Shown: in pieces, positions 1-12,554 of the stretch
Layout of the letters: each line of letters opens with the position of its first letter
Numbering within the stretch: the stretch's first letter is position 1
Assembly (NCBI GenBank): GCA_022575985.1
Contig: JAKSXM010000007.1
Coordinates: forward strand, 55,520,501 to 55,584,500
Direction: 5' to 3'
DNA length: 64,000 nucleotides
Origin: Anagrus nilaparvatae
Lineage: Eukaryota > Arthropoda > Insecta > Hymenoptera > Mymaridae
The notes under the pieces: model-generated
The model's input: only the letters and a program-made list of their open reading frames with translations
Told to the model about the DNA's origin: nothing
The model's database searches: none
Translations under genes and position numbers: made by a program

Positions 1-39
1 TTTTTTTTTTTTGAAAACGAAGTAATTGCAGACATAAAA

Positions 40-235
40 TTCTCAACATGGGACATGTTCATAGGGAAGGCTTCTTGAAAAAGACCCTAAATTCAGGGAA
101 GGGGAATAAAAAATTGACGTATTTAGGAGGAATAGAGTCAATTTTACATAATAGAATAATTTCAATTTATGGGCTTAGAATAATTTTAATTTATGGACTT
201 AGAATAATCTGGGTTTAGTTAAACAGTAAAAAAAT
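40..235 (+). repeat. Dispersed minisatellite family, copy 1
   Basis: The segment opens with a GGGACATGTTCATAGGGAAGG-like head and continues into degenerate units of the form GGACTTAGAATAATTTGGGTTTA, about 25 bp each. The same head and units recur near 5.8, 10.3, 12.6, 13.4, 19.6, 21.6, 23.6 and 24.9 kb in both orientations. No coding potential is visible. The family has no name I recognise. Confidence 0.6.
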
Positions 236-520
236 GTACACAATATTACTACAGTTTAGTAAGTTTACTACAAATTAGTAATATTACTAAAAAAATAGCA
301 AATTTACAACAAATTGTAGTAATTTTACTACTAGTAATAATTTTACTATTCCTTAGTAACATTACGACAATTATAGTAAAATTTCTGCGCCTGTAGTAAA
401 TTAAAAATGTATTGATTTTTTGTTTACACTTGCTCACCATACTGTGGTCAAGAAAATTATAGATCATAAAAATAGTAATTACAAGTAATTTTATTCGAAG
501 TAGAACGCAAGATCAAAAAA
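236..520. repeat. Short interspersed TAGTAA/TTACTA inverted repeats
   Basis: This stretch is packed with TAGTAA and its complement TTACTA in alternating orientation, so many small hairpins are possible. The style resembles the interior of the palindromic MITE at 10643-11073, which is built from short AT-rich mirrored words. No ends or target-site duplication could be defined. Confidence 0.35.
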
Positions 521-654
521 ATTGTTCTAGATTAATGTACATTAAAATGTACATCCGATTTGAAAGGGTGAGAAAAAATAAAATTATACGAAATAGTTCT
601 ATCTAGATCTGCCTGTGTATTATATATATAAGTAGTTGTTTTAATATTTTATAC

Positions 655-1530
655 ATGGTCGATTATTTCTCAATCCGACCACCCCCCTCTGTCCAAAAAT
701 GGTGGCTACTTAAAAAGATTTTGGTTTTCTCAAATTGACTGGAAAAGGGTCCAGTTTTTTATTCTCATTGGTCTTTTCAACTTTGTATATCTACTGTGCC
801 CATTTTAGGCACAGAATGGTAGCATGTCCAAATTTTAAAATCAGAAAAATTGAAATAAAAGTAAATTAACAGTAAGTTTTTTGAAATTTTTTTTTCTTAA
901 ATGTTGTAATTTATTAAAACAAAGAAAATAAGACCACTTACGAGGTAATTGGTTGTTTTCTTAAAAAGTTTTGTGGGGGGCTATGTAGTTTTTAAAAATG
1001 GGTAAAAAACGGCAACTTTGACCGATGATGTCTCTGAACCTACATATCCAAAATAAAAAAGTTTTAGTGCAAAATGGTAGTCTTTTTATACATAATAAGT
1101 GTGCCGAATATCAGGGGATTTGATCGAGTAGTTTTGGATTTAGCAATTTTAAGGGTGATTTTGAAATAAATTTTGACCCATTTTTTTAAAAGAATTAGTA
1201 CCCGAAAATTGCTAAATCCGAAACTACTCAATCAAATCCCTTGCAATTGGAATCATTTTCTTTGTTTTAATAAATAACAACTTTTAAGAGAGAAAAATTT
1301 TTTAAAACTTACCGTTAATCTACTTTTATTTTAATTTTTCGGTTTTTAAATGTCGACTTGCCGCCGCTCAGTGCCTAAAATGGGCACAGTAGATTTACAG
1401 AGTTGAAAAGGCCAATGAGAATAAAAAACTATACCCTTTTCCAGTCAATTTGAGAGAACCAAAATCTTTTTAAGTTGCCACCATTTTTGGATAGAGGGGC
1501 GTGGCTGAGTTGAGAAATAATCGCCCATAT
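655..1530. mobile_element. Foldback / long-TIR MITE (about 0.88 kb)
   Basis: The left arm begins ATGGTCGATTATTTCTCAA and the right arm ends with the complement TTGAGAAATAATCGCCCAT. The arms pair for at least 160 bp, including the shared words CCAAAAATGGTGG, CAATTTGA, ATTGGTC/GACCAAT-like words and GCCCATTTTAGGCAC. Pairing resumes near the centre (about 1113-1152 with 1205-1243). TATA lies just outside both ends, which is consistent with a TA target site but does not prove it. There is no transposase frame, so it is non-autonomous. Confidence 0.7.
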
Positions 1531-1686
1531 AAATAATATAAGTTATTGTTAAAAAAAAAGATCGATTTATGTTGCAAGTTTCCTCGGGCTATAGTTGTAT
1601 AATTTTATTGAAGGTTTTCAATTTTCCTTTGCGACTGACATATAGGTTATATAACAAAAAGAATATGAACAACGTCGTCCTATCTC

Positions 1687-1731
1687 TCACTCTCTCTCCC
1701 CCCCTCTCTCTCTCTCTCTCTCTCTCTTTCA
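1687..1731. repeat. CT microsatellite
   Basis: This is an interrupted (CT)n run preceded by CTCTCTCTCC/CCCC imperfections. A 66-codon frame runs through it only because of the low-complexity pyrimidine tract and is not a gene. Confidence 0.85.
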
Positions 1732-1769
1732 ATTTTTCGCTCTCGACTTACAGAAAAAAAAATGCTTAA

Positions 1770-4700
1770 TTAGCTTTTTTTTTTATTATTTCTATATTAC
1801 GAATTTATTAATAAGTAATAAAACATAATTCTTAAAAATAAAATACAAATATATAAAATAAAAAAAATGTTTATTTTATGACTGTAAAAAAATATATTAT
1901 ATAAACAAATTTAATATTTTCTGGAGACTTATCTATATGTATTATATACATTGACCTAAATTGTGTTTATAATTAAAATCTAATTTGCGCGTTTAGGGAT
2001 TTTGTCAAATCAGAACTGGAAGCTTGTTTATGTATGCTAAATTAATACCTTGAAAATGAGCATACAAACAGCTTTATATTAATCGTTTACTTAATGAGAT
2101 ACCAATTTATAAAGTATTAATTTTATTTTTCTTTTAATTTAGTTATTAAAATATTTTGTAAATAAAAATTTAATGGAAAAATTTTAAAACTATTTTCTGA
2201 AAATTCAGTAATCCATTAACAAAATATTTAGTGAATTTTAAAAAGCAAAATATTTTTATTTGACTTAATGCTTAAAACCTAAATGCGATTTAATATTTTC
2301 CGTTGTTATTTCAAGTGAGATTCGATTCAATTATACAAAATTTAATCTATCCTAGTAAAAAAAAAATAATGAAACGCAAGCAATAGAATTTCTGATATCT
2401 GAGCAGATTCTTCATGTTACCAAATGAAAATTTCGCCTCTATTTTTTGATTCTAATAAAACTTTTAACAAGTTCCACAAGCAAATGAAAAAAAAATTCTA
2501 AAACGCTTTACAAAAAAAAAAATTAAAAAATAATGAACCTTTCGAAAATATATTTATGAAATTTCATTGTTTTCTATTTTCTTTTTATTTTCACTATATT
2601 TCAAAATTGTCTAAAACTTACCTGAGAATTCTAGGAAAATTCCAAAATTTACTCAAAATTTTTAACTGATTGCAGAAAATCTGTTTAAAGCCCTTTACAT
2701 CAGCTGACCGGATCCAAAAGACTTTTTTGCTTTTATGTTATTCCATCATTTTTTTTATAATTTATTTCGGCAATCAGTAAGCTTTGTATATTATAAACAT
2801 TAATCTGCTGGTTTTTTTTTATAAATTTATTTAGCAAAAAAAGAAATCTTTAAAGCAGCCGAAATTTTTTTATCTGATGAATACGCCATTTGGTAATTTT
2901 CACCATTGAAATACATAAACAAAAATAATCTCACATGTTACAAAAAATTCAAATATTTTAATAAAGTCACATAATGTAGAAAAAAAAATTTTTTTTATAT
3001 ACGTAACATTATTTAATTAATAATTTTGTTGAAAATAAAATTTAATGTAACATTAAAAAAGAGAAACAAAAAAAAAAAAAAATAAAAAAATAAAAAAACT
3101 TGCTACATAAAAGTTTTATTTAAATGTACTTTATACCATACGATATTTTCATCTGTCAAAATATGATTACTCTTTATTATATAAACATATTTTATATTTT
3201 TATTTATTTTATTTATTTTTTTATGTGTATCTTTCGGCAAACATTTAAGTGATTTGAATAAAAATATAAAATAATATATCTGTATAAAATATTATAAGAC
3301 TGTCAGTAAAAAAAAAAAAAATTTAATTGTTCTTCAAAGTTCGAAAAGCTAAAAAATAAGCAAAAAAGATTTTAGTAAAAAAATTATAACCATTTTTAAT
3401 AAATATTATTTCCATTAAAATTAGAATTTTACTCAACTTTTAAATAGTTGATGACAAATATATGGATTTTATTGAAACCCAATAGTTGCTTGATAAGAGC
3501 CCACGAATTTGTTAGCATTATTTGGAATTGTAAACTTGGACAGCTTATTTTTTTCTATCTCTTGAAATGTAAAAAAGTAGACTCATTATGTGGGTGAATA
3601 AATAACTTTCAGCATAAACTTTTGGGATGAAATAATAAACTAGGGATCCTGCATTTTTCCAAACGGAGACATGGTAAAAGCTAGCAGAGTAAGTAAGAAG
3701 CACTCTGAGAAAGAAAAAAGATTAGGTTTTTTTTTTAGAAAATTTGTTCTCTTGGATGAGGATATAATGAAAATGATATAATTTAAGAAAGACAAAAATA
3801 GCAGGCTGAAATTGGAGAACTGAATCTAAGGAGCTAAAACCTTTTAGTAGTGCTTTTAAAATAATAATACAGAACTAATTTGAAGCAACAACTCATAATT
3901 TAAATTTAGCCATTACGTTTATACTTGATTGCTGTATGTGGATAACAAGTGGCGTGAAAATTTTTGGATTACTTAATTAATAAAACCATTAATGTAACAT
4001 ATCACTGCGGCACACCTCATTTAAAACATACGAAACCGTAGGTCAGTATGACTTAAGCCACAACGAATTTGTTTAATTAGTTATAATTTACATCCAAATA
4101 CTCCAACAAATCTTATTTTTCTCTCTAAAAGAGTATTTATATTTTAAAATATTATAATTAAATCCAAAATTAAATAAGTTTATTTAGTTAAAAATAAAAT
4201 AATATCCTATTTAGAAACAGCTAACATTCGTGGTGAATTATAATAAGCATGCGGTATTTATATTTTTAAACAAGGGGAAATTCATTAATTAAACTAAAAT
4301 GTATAATAATAATAATAGTAATTAGTTATAGTGTCATCATAAGTATATTTTTTTAGCTTTTTTTTTTGATCTACGTGGTAGATAGAAGTTTTTTGTTTGA
4401 AACTCTATAGTCTAAGTGGCACATGCACATACGTTTATCCCCCTATACTTTTTTTTAACCATGCTATATAAAGTCATTATTGACAGATTGCATCTTTTTT
4501 ATTTTTTGTTGAAATATGAAAAAAAGTGAAGAAAAAAAATAAATTACACATAAATTTTGTAAAATTTACTGTTGCGATAAGAAATTCATTATTAAATTCG
4601 AAGAATTTAATTTTATACAATATGTGTTTTTATCAATTTGCATAATTTTAGTTATATATGTTGTTTTAAAATATATATATAGTAAATGAGTTTAGGTTAA

Positions 4701-5690
4701 AAGTTTTGCGAAAATTTTAATTAACAGATGTTTTGTTATAATCATAATAATTAGCATAATTAGCATTAGAAGATAATGAGAATTTTATTAGATTAGAAAA
4801 GAAAAACAAAAAATTTTCTTGTATAAAAATAATCTTATCAAAATTATCAATAAATTGAGATGATAAAATAAAAAATACTTTTCTTGAATATATTTTTTTT
4901 TTCTTAAATAAAAAAACCTAAAAAGCTTGAGATTTTATGCAAAATTTTTAACGCATCAAGTGATAGGAGATATTTATTCATCAGCTGCGTCAGCTGGATT
5001 ACAGACTATAAAAAAATTTTAGTATAGTTTTTAAGCTTTAAAAAAGTAGATTTCTAAGTTATATCTATATAATATGGTAGATATCAAAAAAAAGGGAAAG
5101 AGAAAAAATAAAAAATCTCTATGCTATATATATAGAAAGACGGAAGGGCTACACTCTCGTTTTTTTATTTATTTCATGTCAAAGAAAAAGGATTACTGTA
5201 GTTTCCTATAAAATGAGATATTTACTTATTTTTTATAAATATTTATGTATGAAATATATTGTGTAAATATTTTTTTTTTTTTATAAATTACAAACAATTA
5301 TTATTATTTTCTTTTGTCTACCGTGTTTACATTAAAAATAAAAATTGTATTAAAATAAGGCATGACTTATACTAGGGTATTTATGGGCACCCGTATTTAT
5401 ATGCTAAATATATCCCTGGTAGTTACTTATATAAGATTATTTTTGAAATTTGAATAATTAAGTATTTTAAAATTATAATATAGTTCATAATTTTTATATC
5501 CGTTGTTAAATGTGAGACTTAAAGAGTGACCGTTTTTTGCAACCTCGTTAGTTTTTTGGCCAAACAGAATTCCTCAAAAATTTTTTATTGTAAAAATTTA
5601 TCCCTATCAAAAAATTTATACGTAATATATCCATAATATGTATATAGTATTAGCATGACATAATAATATGGCCATATTATAGCCAAAATT
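1770..5690. other. AT-rich intergenic DNA, no gene seen
   Basis: About 3.9 kb of A/T homopolymer runs and short AT-rich words. I see no open frame with a convincing protein, no long palindrome and no member of the repeat families defined elsewhere in the window. Confidence 0.5.
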
Positions 5691-5769
5691 TTAACACCTT
5701 CAAGCTTGAAAAATATTCCAACATCTGAAACTCAAATTTCAAAATCAAATTTCAAAAAAAAAAATTATA

Positions 5770-6290
5770 ATCGGTTTATGTAGCTACACAACTAACGAGC
5801 ATGGAACATGTTTACTTATGATATACTGAAATATAAATTATCCTTAATCCATAAACTTTCAAGTATTCTAAGTTCTCGTTTTTATCAGGACCTGGTCAGA
5901 CCCACTTCAAATTATTCTAAGTCCCTAAATTGAAAATATTCTAAAACTATTTAACCCCCCCCCCCTAAAAACGTCAATTTTTCAAATCGTCAAATACCCC
6001 ATTCAATGAACATGTTCCATATTAAAAATAAAATAAATGTTATACAGTTTAAAAATCAGATTACTAAGTTCACCTTATACTCTCCAGTTATTAAAGCGGT
6101 ATGAGGGGTTTGAAGTCGACAACTAGTTTCAGAAAAGGTCTACATTAGGTTTTTTGTGAATTGTTGAATTTGAATTTGAAGTCCAAAGTGGCTAGAAAAT
6201 AAGGGAACACCCTTAACTCAACAAAAAATACCCCTCTTAAGGGTTTTTTTAAAATATTTTGGAACTAATAATTAATGGTGTGTAAAATAA
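5770..6290 (-). repeat. Diverged copy of the minisatellite / large-block family
   Basis: At 5770-5815 the sequence matches the TGGTTTGTGT...CACACAACCAACGA word at 12530-12575. It continues through AAATTATTCTAAGTCCCTAAA units and a CCCCCCCCCCTAAAAACGTCAA stretch to a GAACATGTTC word near 6010. From 6100 to 6280 it matches 12080-12240 (TTGAATCCGAATTTGG and TTTTGGAACTAATGAT-like words). It is clearly older than the 12-kb and 23-kb copies. In this orientation the unit head is on the minus strand. Confidence 0.6.
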
Positions 6291-7900
6291 TAACTAATTT
6301 TTGTAGATTATAGCCTCGCAAAGTCTGTCTTATATTATAACTTATTGAAATATTTTTGTTATTAAATAATAATTTTTTGTTTCCCTATTTTCCCTGGAAA
6401 TCTTTTTGTAAAAATAAATTTAAAAAAAAGTCTATTTATGTAATACATTTTTAATAAATTTTTAAGAATATAGTAGCCAAATAGTAGCTCTAATTTAAAT
6501 TTGAAAAAAATTGAATAATAAAAATAAATACGTGCATTCCAGAAATTGAAATACTTGAGATAGTTTAGTTGGTTAAGCTTACACCCACAAATCTTTGAAA
6601 TTGAATATTTTTACTACCTATTTAGTGTAACTTCGTTTTAAAAATTTCACGAACTTCCCTTGCAAATAAAGTAAATAATTTTTAGCCAACCAACCAAGTA
6701 CATTTTTGTAGAAAAGCTTAGCTTTGAAAGAAATGAATATTCCAAATTTATTCGGAATCCAGTTTGATAAAAAATTTCCTAAAAACTGATAATTTATTAT
6801 AAAAATCAATAAAATACGAATCTAAAAATAACAATAAAAAATTTTAAAAAGTTTGTAATTACAAATATCAAATTGCGTCATTTAATGATGCGTAGGTCAG
6901 TTCCTTGGATATTATTAACTTAAAAATATGATTAAATTTATATTTTTATAAAATGAAACACAGTGTAATGAAATTTTTAAGCTAAAAGCATACGTTATAT
7001 GAATCTTCAGCTACATTTTACTCATACATATTTTTTTTTCTTTTAATAAATCTTTTTACTTTATATTTTTAAATTAATTAAATTTTTTTTTACAAAATTA
7101 CGTGTATTCATGTTTAAAAAAGTGCTTAATTTAACTTTATTTACAACATCAAAAGAATTTAATAATGTTTGCCAAGTTCTTTTTTTTTTTAATTAATTTG
7201 ATTTTTATTGCATTTTTTATAATAAAAAAAAAATTAAATAAATTAAAAAAATAAATATATAACCCTTTTTTTTACTTTTATTGCATACAATTTCTGTTAT
7301 ATTTAAAAAATAAATAAAATTTATTCGATCATAAATAATATACCGATGACATAAATATATTACGAATAAACTAAATAGTTTCTTTATCACATTTTCACTC
7401 GATCAAGTATGATGTATTAGGTTTTTTTTTAGACATTTAAAGGATTACGAGGTAAAAAGTGTCTGAAATAACAGATTCTCTTTGAAAACTCTGTTTTTTT
7501 TTTCTATTCTTTAAATCGAATTGTTGTAGAGAAAAATCGTATTTTCCGAATCTAATCAGAGGTGTGGGTACAAGTTATATATATAACGTGAGCTTGCCTG
7601 AATGTTGAAACGCAATTTTTCTTTGACGTTAAATTGTGCAGATCACGTATATGTTATAGAAAAAAGAAAAGGAAAAAAATAACTAAAGAGACTTATTAAA
7701 GTAACCTGTCAAATCTGCATATTACGTTATTAGCATTTTCTGTTTTTCATGATTCGTAATCCAAACAGTATAGTTGTTATTATTATTATTATATCTACAT
7801 AAAATATAGAAATTTATAACAGTATGAATTTCAGTATATCTTTATCTCATTTTATAATATGTAGTTTGGCTTGTTAAGGCTCACAGAATATATATATATA
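6291..7900. other. Intergenic DNA, no gene seen
   Basis: The left two thirds are AT-rich with long T and A runs. From about 7540 to 7870 the composition is more mixed and I found no repeat partner in the window. It could be old unique host sequence, but nothing shows function. A (TA)n run at 7890-7904 abuts the next foldback. Confidence 0.4.
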
Positions 7901-8303
7901 TATATGGGCACGTCCAGGGAAGAACGACCAGCCGAAAAATAAAAAATAAAAAAAAATTTTTTTTTGTGTCACTTTTTACCTGCGATTTGTGAAACCGCTC
8001 CTATTTTAGACTTCCTGATGCATTATTTTGATATACGGCTGCTCCAAAGTTGGATTTTTTCATTTTTTTGATTTCAGCTGCCCAGTTCAACCTAAAATAA
8101 CTCTGAACCATTTAACTTTTTATATATACATATGATTGGGAAAAAGTTTTATTTTTACCTGAACTACTAAAAAAAAAAAAAAATTTCCATTTTGACTTAT
8201 TCCACTTTTTTTTCTTCTCGACGGTAGCTTTCAAACATCCAGAAAATTTGTTTCGCCATGATTTTTTTCAACTTTTTTCTTCTCAAAATTTACTTCAAAG
8301 GGT

Positions 8304-8519
8304 CTAATTTACATCCTGAAAGTCCTGAGATGTGATAGGCAATGATCGGTCCACAATCTTAAAACTTGGTTCTTTCGTTTCCCTAAAAATCCATAAAAAT
8401 GTTAAATATTAAAGCGTAAAATCATTAAAATACTAAATTTAACCTTACCAAATGATTTCTTCTGTTAAATCTTCACTATCAGGATTTATCACTTCACTAT
8501 CTAAACACCCAAGATCAGC
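8304..8519 (-). pseudogene. Two-exon gene fragment in the left foldback arm
   Basis: On the minus strand, an open stretch from 8519 to 8449 ends at a GTAAGG donor. A 66-bp intron (8448-8383) ends in TTTTTAG, and the second exon (8382-8304) ends at a TAG stop. The spliced frame is continuous across the junction (ATT TG / G GAA, Ile-Trp-Glu). It reads LDSEVINPDSEDLTEEIIWE, then TKEPSFKIVDRSLPITSQDF, then QDVN and stop. It is acidic, has no membrane segment, and I do not recognise a domain. Upstream on the same strand lie further candidate exons flanked by TTTTCAG acceptors, but they hold stops. It could be a captured host 3' end or the remains of the element's own gene. Confidence 0.5.
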
Positions 8520-9112
8520 CTCGCGTCAGCATCCAAAAATAGAAAAAAACTGAAAAAAAAATGATTCTGGTTAAAAATAACTACAAAAATAATTATAAAC
8601 TATTAAAAAAGACTGAAAAATATTTAAATTAACTTAACAAATATGTTTATAAGCAAATTAGAACTTTAGAACTCCATGCTGACAAAATCTGGAACCTGGA
8701 AAAAAAGTTAAACAAAGAGATTAATTCTTAAATTTTTAAAAAAAGTTTCATAAAAAAATTTTATACTTATCTGATCTCTATTTTCCTGGTGCAACTTCAT
8801 CTTCTTGATATAAATTAGTACCTGAAAAAAATAATTAACAATAATTAACAACAATATGTGTACATTATACCAGTTTTTTATAAAATTGAAATAGCAGAAG
8901 ACAAAATATTGCAATCTCCTCATGCAGGAATGCATAAAAAAAAATATGAAACCAACAAATGATAAAGTAGTTTCTTTTTGGTTTCTTTTAATTCCCATGA
9001 GTAGGAGACTTTGATTGCAATATTTTGTCTTCTGCTATAATTTCAATTTTATAAAAAACTGGTATAATATGTACACATATTATTGTTAATTATTGTTAAT
9101 TATTTTTTTCAG

Positions 9113-9666
9113 GTACTAATTTATATCAAGAAGATGAAGTTGCACCAGGAAAATAGAGATCAGATAAGTATAAAATTTTTTTATGAAACTTTTTTTAAAA
9201 ATTTAAGAATTAATCTCTTTGTTTAACTTTTTTTCCAGGTTCCAGATTTTATCAGCATGGAGTTCTAAAGTTCTAATTTGCTTATAAACATATTTGGTAA
9301 GTTAATTTAAATATTTTTCAGTCTTTTTTAATAGTTTATAATTATTTTTGTAGTTATTTTTAACCAGAATCATTTTTTTTTCAGTTTTTTTCTATTTTTG
9401 GATGCTGACGCGAGGCTGATCTTGGGTGTTTTAGCATCAGAAATGTTAGATGATCCTATTGATATGTTACAACAAGTTTATGTGGTCCTGATAGTGAAGA
9501 TTTAACAGAAGAAATCATTTGGTAAGGTTAAATTTAGTATTTTAATGATTTTACGCTTTAATATTTAACATTTTTATGGATTTTTAGGGAAACGGAAGAA
9601 CCAAGTTTTAAGATTGTGGACCGATCATTGCCTATCACATCTCAGGACTTTCAGGATGTAAATTAG
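9113..9666 (+). pseudogene. Inverted second copy of the gene fragment, right foldback arm
   Basis: This is the mirror of the fragment in the left arm. Candidate exons are 9113 to about 9162 (after TTTTTTTCAG; reads TNLYQEDEVAPGK, then a TAG stop), 9239-9296 (after TTTTTTTCCAG, before GTAAGT), 9385-9521 (before GTAAGG) and 9588-9666 (ending in TAG). The last intron is 66 bp, exactly as in the other arm. The final exon is intact and differs from the other arm at one residue (ETEEP here, ETKEP there). The third exon carries an unrelated-looking stretch (SEMLDDPIDMLQQ) in a different frame from its 3' end, so this copy is frameshifted. No family was recognised. Confidence 0.5.
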
Positions 9667-10317
9667 AGCCTTTGAAGTGAATTTTGAGAAGAAAAAAGTT
9701 GAAAAAAATCATGGCGAAACAAATTTTCTGGATGTTTGAAAGCTACCGTCGAGGAGAAAAAAAAGTGGAATAAGTCAAAATTAAAAATTTTTTTTTTTTT
9801 TTAGTAGTTCAGGTAAAAATAAAACTTTTTCCCAATCATATATATATATAAAAAGTTAAATGGTTCAGAGTTATTTTAGGTTGAACTGGGCAGCTGAAAT
9901 CAAAAAAAATGAAAAAATCCAACTTTGGAGCAGCCGTATATCAAAATAATGCATCAGGAAGTCTAAAATAGGAGCGGTTTCACAAATCTCAGGTAAAAAG
10001 TGACACAAAAAAAATTTTTTTTCATTTTTTATTTTTCGGCTGGTCGTTCTTCCCTGGACGTGCCCATATATACATGTATATGTTAACACCCTAAAATTAT
10101 TCGCTAGAACAGTTTGTGCATGCCCGTGCATTTTGATATATTCTAATTTCTACATACCTCCGTATATATGTAGACATTTATTCGTATGTGTCATATAAAA
10201 TGATAGTTTAATAAATGCTATATCACTATATTTTATAAGCGTAAATAAACAAAACTTTTTTTTCCTATTAAATTACTTCACGAACGATAAAAATTTTCTT
10301 TTTAAATGTTTGCAACA

Positions 10318-10500
10318 TTTGAAACATGTTTATAGGGAAGGGTAACCTGGAAATCCAAAAATCAAGGGAAGGGGGTCAAATGTGACGGAATTAAGGGGAG
10401 TTGGACCAATGGGACTTAGTTTTAATTTCTATTTACGGACTTAGAATAATCCGGGCTTAGGGACTGGTAATTTGGGTTCAGAATCTTAACATTTACTGAA
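10318..10500 (+). repeat. Dispersed minisatellite family, another copy
   Basis: The head GAAACATGTTTATAGGGAAGG is followed by GGTAACCTGGAAATCC and then by GGACTTAGAATAATCCGGGC units. It matches the heads at 50 and 13400. Confidence 0.65.
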
Positions 10501-10642
10501 GGTATTATTGGGTAACATTTATGCATAATACCTAACCCTCAGCTGTAGTAAACATGTTACATGCATTTTGCTTGTGTTCTTTTGAACCGATAATAAGTTT
10601 TTTTTAACTTTCTTAGAAACAAAATACACTGTTGGTTATAGT

Positions 10643-11073
10643 TACACTGTAAAAAGTAACTTTCTTATATTAACAAAAAAGTTAGGACATTTTCGAAAAA
10701 TTACTAATTTTTCGAAAAAATTTGTAAATATTCGAAAAAAATCGTTTAATTACTAAATTTAGTATATTAACAAAAAATTTGAGTACTCTCATTTTTTTTT
10801 GTGAATTCACAAGAAAAATTGATAATTTACACTTTTTTTTTCGAAAATTTTCAAAAAATAGTTGCAAATTTACGAAAAATAGTTGTGAATTTACAAATTT
10901 TTTAGTAAATTCACAAAAAAAAATCGAGGATTCTCGAATTTTTTGATAATATACTAAATTTAGTAAATTTACGATTTTTATCGAATATTTACAAAATTTT
11001 CTGAAAATTTACTAATTTTTCGAAAAAATTCTATTTTTTTTGTAAATCTAAGAAAGTTACTTTTTACAGTGTA
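10643..11073. mobile_element. Palindromic MITE with TACACTGTAAAAAGTAAC ends
   Basis: The left end TACACTGTAAAAAGTAAC at 10643 is mirrored by GTTACTTTTTACAGTGTA ending at 11073. The next words (TTTCTTA / TAAGAAAG) also pair. The interior is made of mirrored AT-rich words around TTTTCGAAAAAT and ACTAAATTTAGTA. If the terminal TA is the duplicated target, the element is 10645-11071. A half copy with the same right end lies at 45110-45388. Confidence 0.75.
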
Positions 11074-11693
11074 GGTAAGGAAAAAAATTTTTTATCCAAA
11101 TTTTTTTATTAGACGGGACGTACGTAATAATTGTGATGGTGTAGTACCGAACCATTGTAAGAATGGGCATATAATGGATTGGAAACAAGCTACTATTTTA
11201 GACATTGAACCTATTTGGATGAAACGATTAATTTCCGAAAATACGCATATACACCAACAGGATAAACCGCTAAATAAAAAAAGTGATCTAAACAAATTGC
11301 ATAGATCATAATTGATACAGTATTTGAAAAAATTCGCCGGTTATAACAATTTAAAATTCCTTAAAGTATTAAAGTATTAAAGTATTTGGTTCTAACGATA
11401 TTAATAAAATATAATAAATATACATATCTAATAATAATTGTAACCACTTTTTTACCATATACTGATTATTAATTAAAACGCTTTCAGAAATATATCATGT
11501 GCATTATCTGTTAAGGATTCAATTATAAAAAAAATTATATATAAAAAAATTATATAAATCATAATTATAAAAATTACGTAAAATTATCAATAATTATAGA
11601 AAAAAAATTTTTTAATGGAAAAACAGTATAAGAATATACACTTTTTTGAATTTCTAAATTTCTGTAATAAATTATAAATGCTCTTTATAATAG
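11074..11693. other. AT-rich spacer, no gene seen
   Basis: I see nothing beyond AT-rich sequence. The 67-codon minus-strand frame here has no family resemblance. Confidence 0.4.
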
Positions 11694-12554
11694 TACTAGA
11701 TACCGTCAAAGACGGGTAGAGCGAAGCTGATCATGTTAGAAAAAAGCAAGAAAAGAGTTTCAGTAATTTTTTAATTTAGGGATTTTAAAAGCTTTGATTA
11801 GATTGAGTTCAATAATAATGTTTAAATAAGACGTAAAAAAATGTTAAGCATAGTTAAAATTTTTAAGTATTGGCCAAAAAGTACACGAAAAATCCGCCCC
11901 TTATTTTGAAACCTTATTATTTGTTTGCTGAAAAGATTTCAACCAAACTTTTGTAGGCGGAACTTTGTTATTACGTCCTTTTTCTAGAATTCACCAACTA
12001 CAAAAAAGTTACTCTGAACTCTAATACCCCTCAATTAACATAATTACCAAAATAATATTATACACAAGTCAGAATGTGGTGTAACGGTTTCAGAATTCGT
12101 CAACCAGAGAAAGAAAAAGTCTTCTGTAGGTTTTGTATGTCGTTGAATCCGAATTTGGGGTCCTACTGGGTTAGAAAATAGGAAAATACAGCAGAAACAT
12201 TCCATCTTATGAGTTTTTTCACAATATTTTGGAACTAATGATCAAATTAATAGTGCCACATTTTAAGAGTAATTATCTAAATATTGAATTTATTCTTTTA
12301 TTCTGTATCGATAAAGGAATATTAGAGATAACTATTGGTGTTGAAAAATATCTCCAGGGTAAGATAAAATCGGAAAAATACAATGTGAGTTTTTTTCTTT
12401 ACTTTTCTTTTAATCTTGCATTTGAAAAAGTTTTATCCTATTTTAACTTTTATTTAATTTACCTCCTATACGGGGCAAAAATGGATAAAACTATCCCTGA
12501 ATTTAAGAAAAAATGAAAAAAACTTATAACTGGTTTGTGTTTTCACACAACCAA

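Larger units (their letters stand above)
7905..10066. mobile_element. 2.16-kb foldback with ~1-kb arms carrying a gene fragment
   Basis: The ends are TGGGCACGTCC (7905) and GGACGTGCCCA (10066), both bordered by TA, so a TA target-site duplication is likely. The left arm runs to about 8925 and the right arm starts at about 9004, leaving a loop near 80 bp. The arms are very similar along their length. The main difference is near 8490/9432, where the right arm holds extra sequence. Each arm contains an inverted copy of the same small intron-containing gene fragment, annotated separately. There is no transposase, so the element is non-autonomous. The TA target site is typical of Tc1/mariner-type elements, but the family is not proven. 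Confidence 0.85.

Noticed and set aside
1569..1769. 66-codon frame with a hydrophobic start
   Set aside because: Most of it is the CT microsatellite (Leu-Ser repeats).
12229..12516. 95-codon frame repeated almost unchanged at 23282-23569
   Set aside because: The conservation is explained by recent duplication of the whole block, including non-coding parts with equal similarity. There are no domain, splice or composition signs of a protein.
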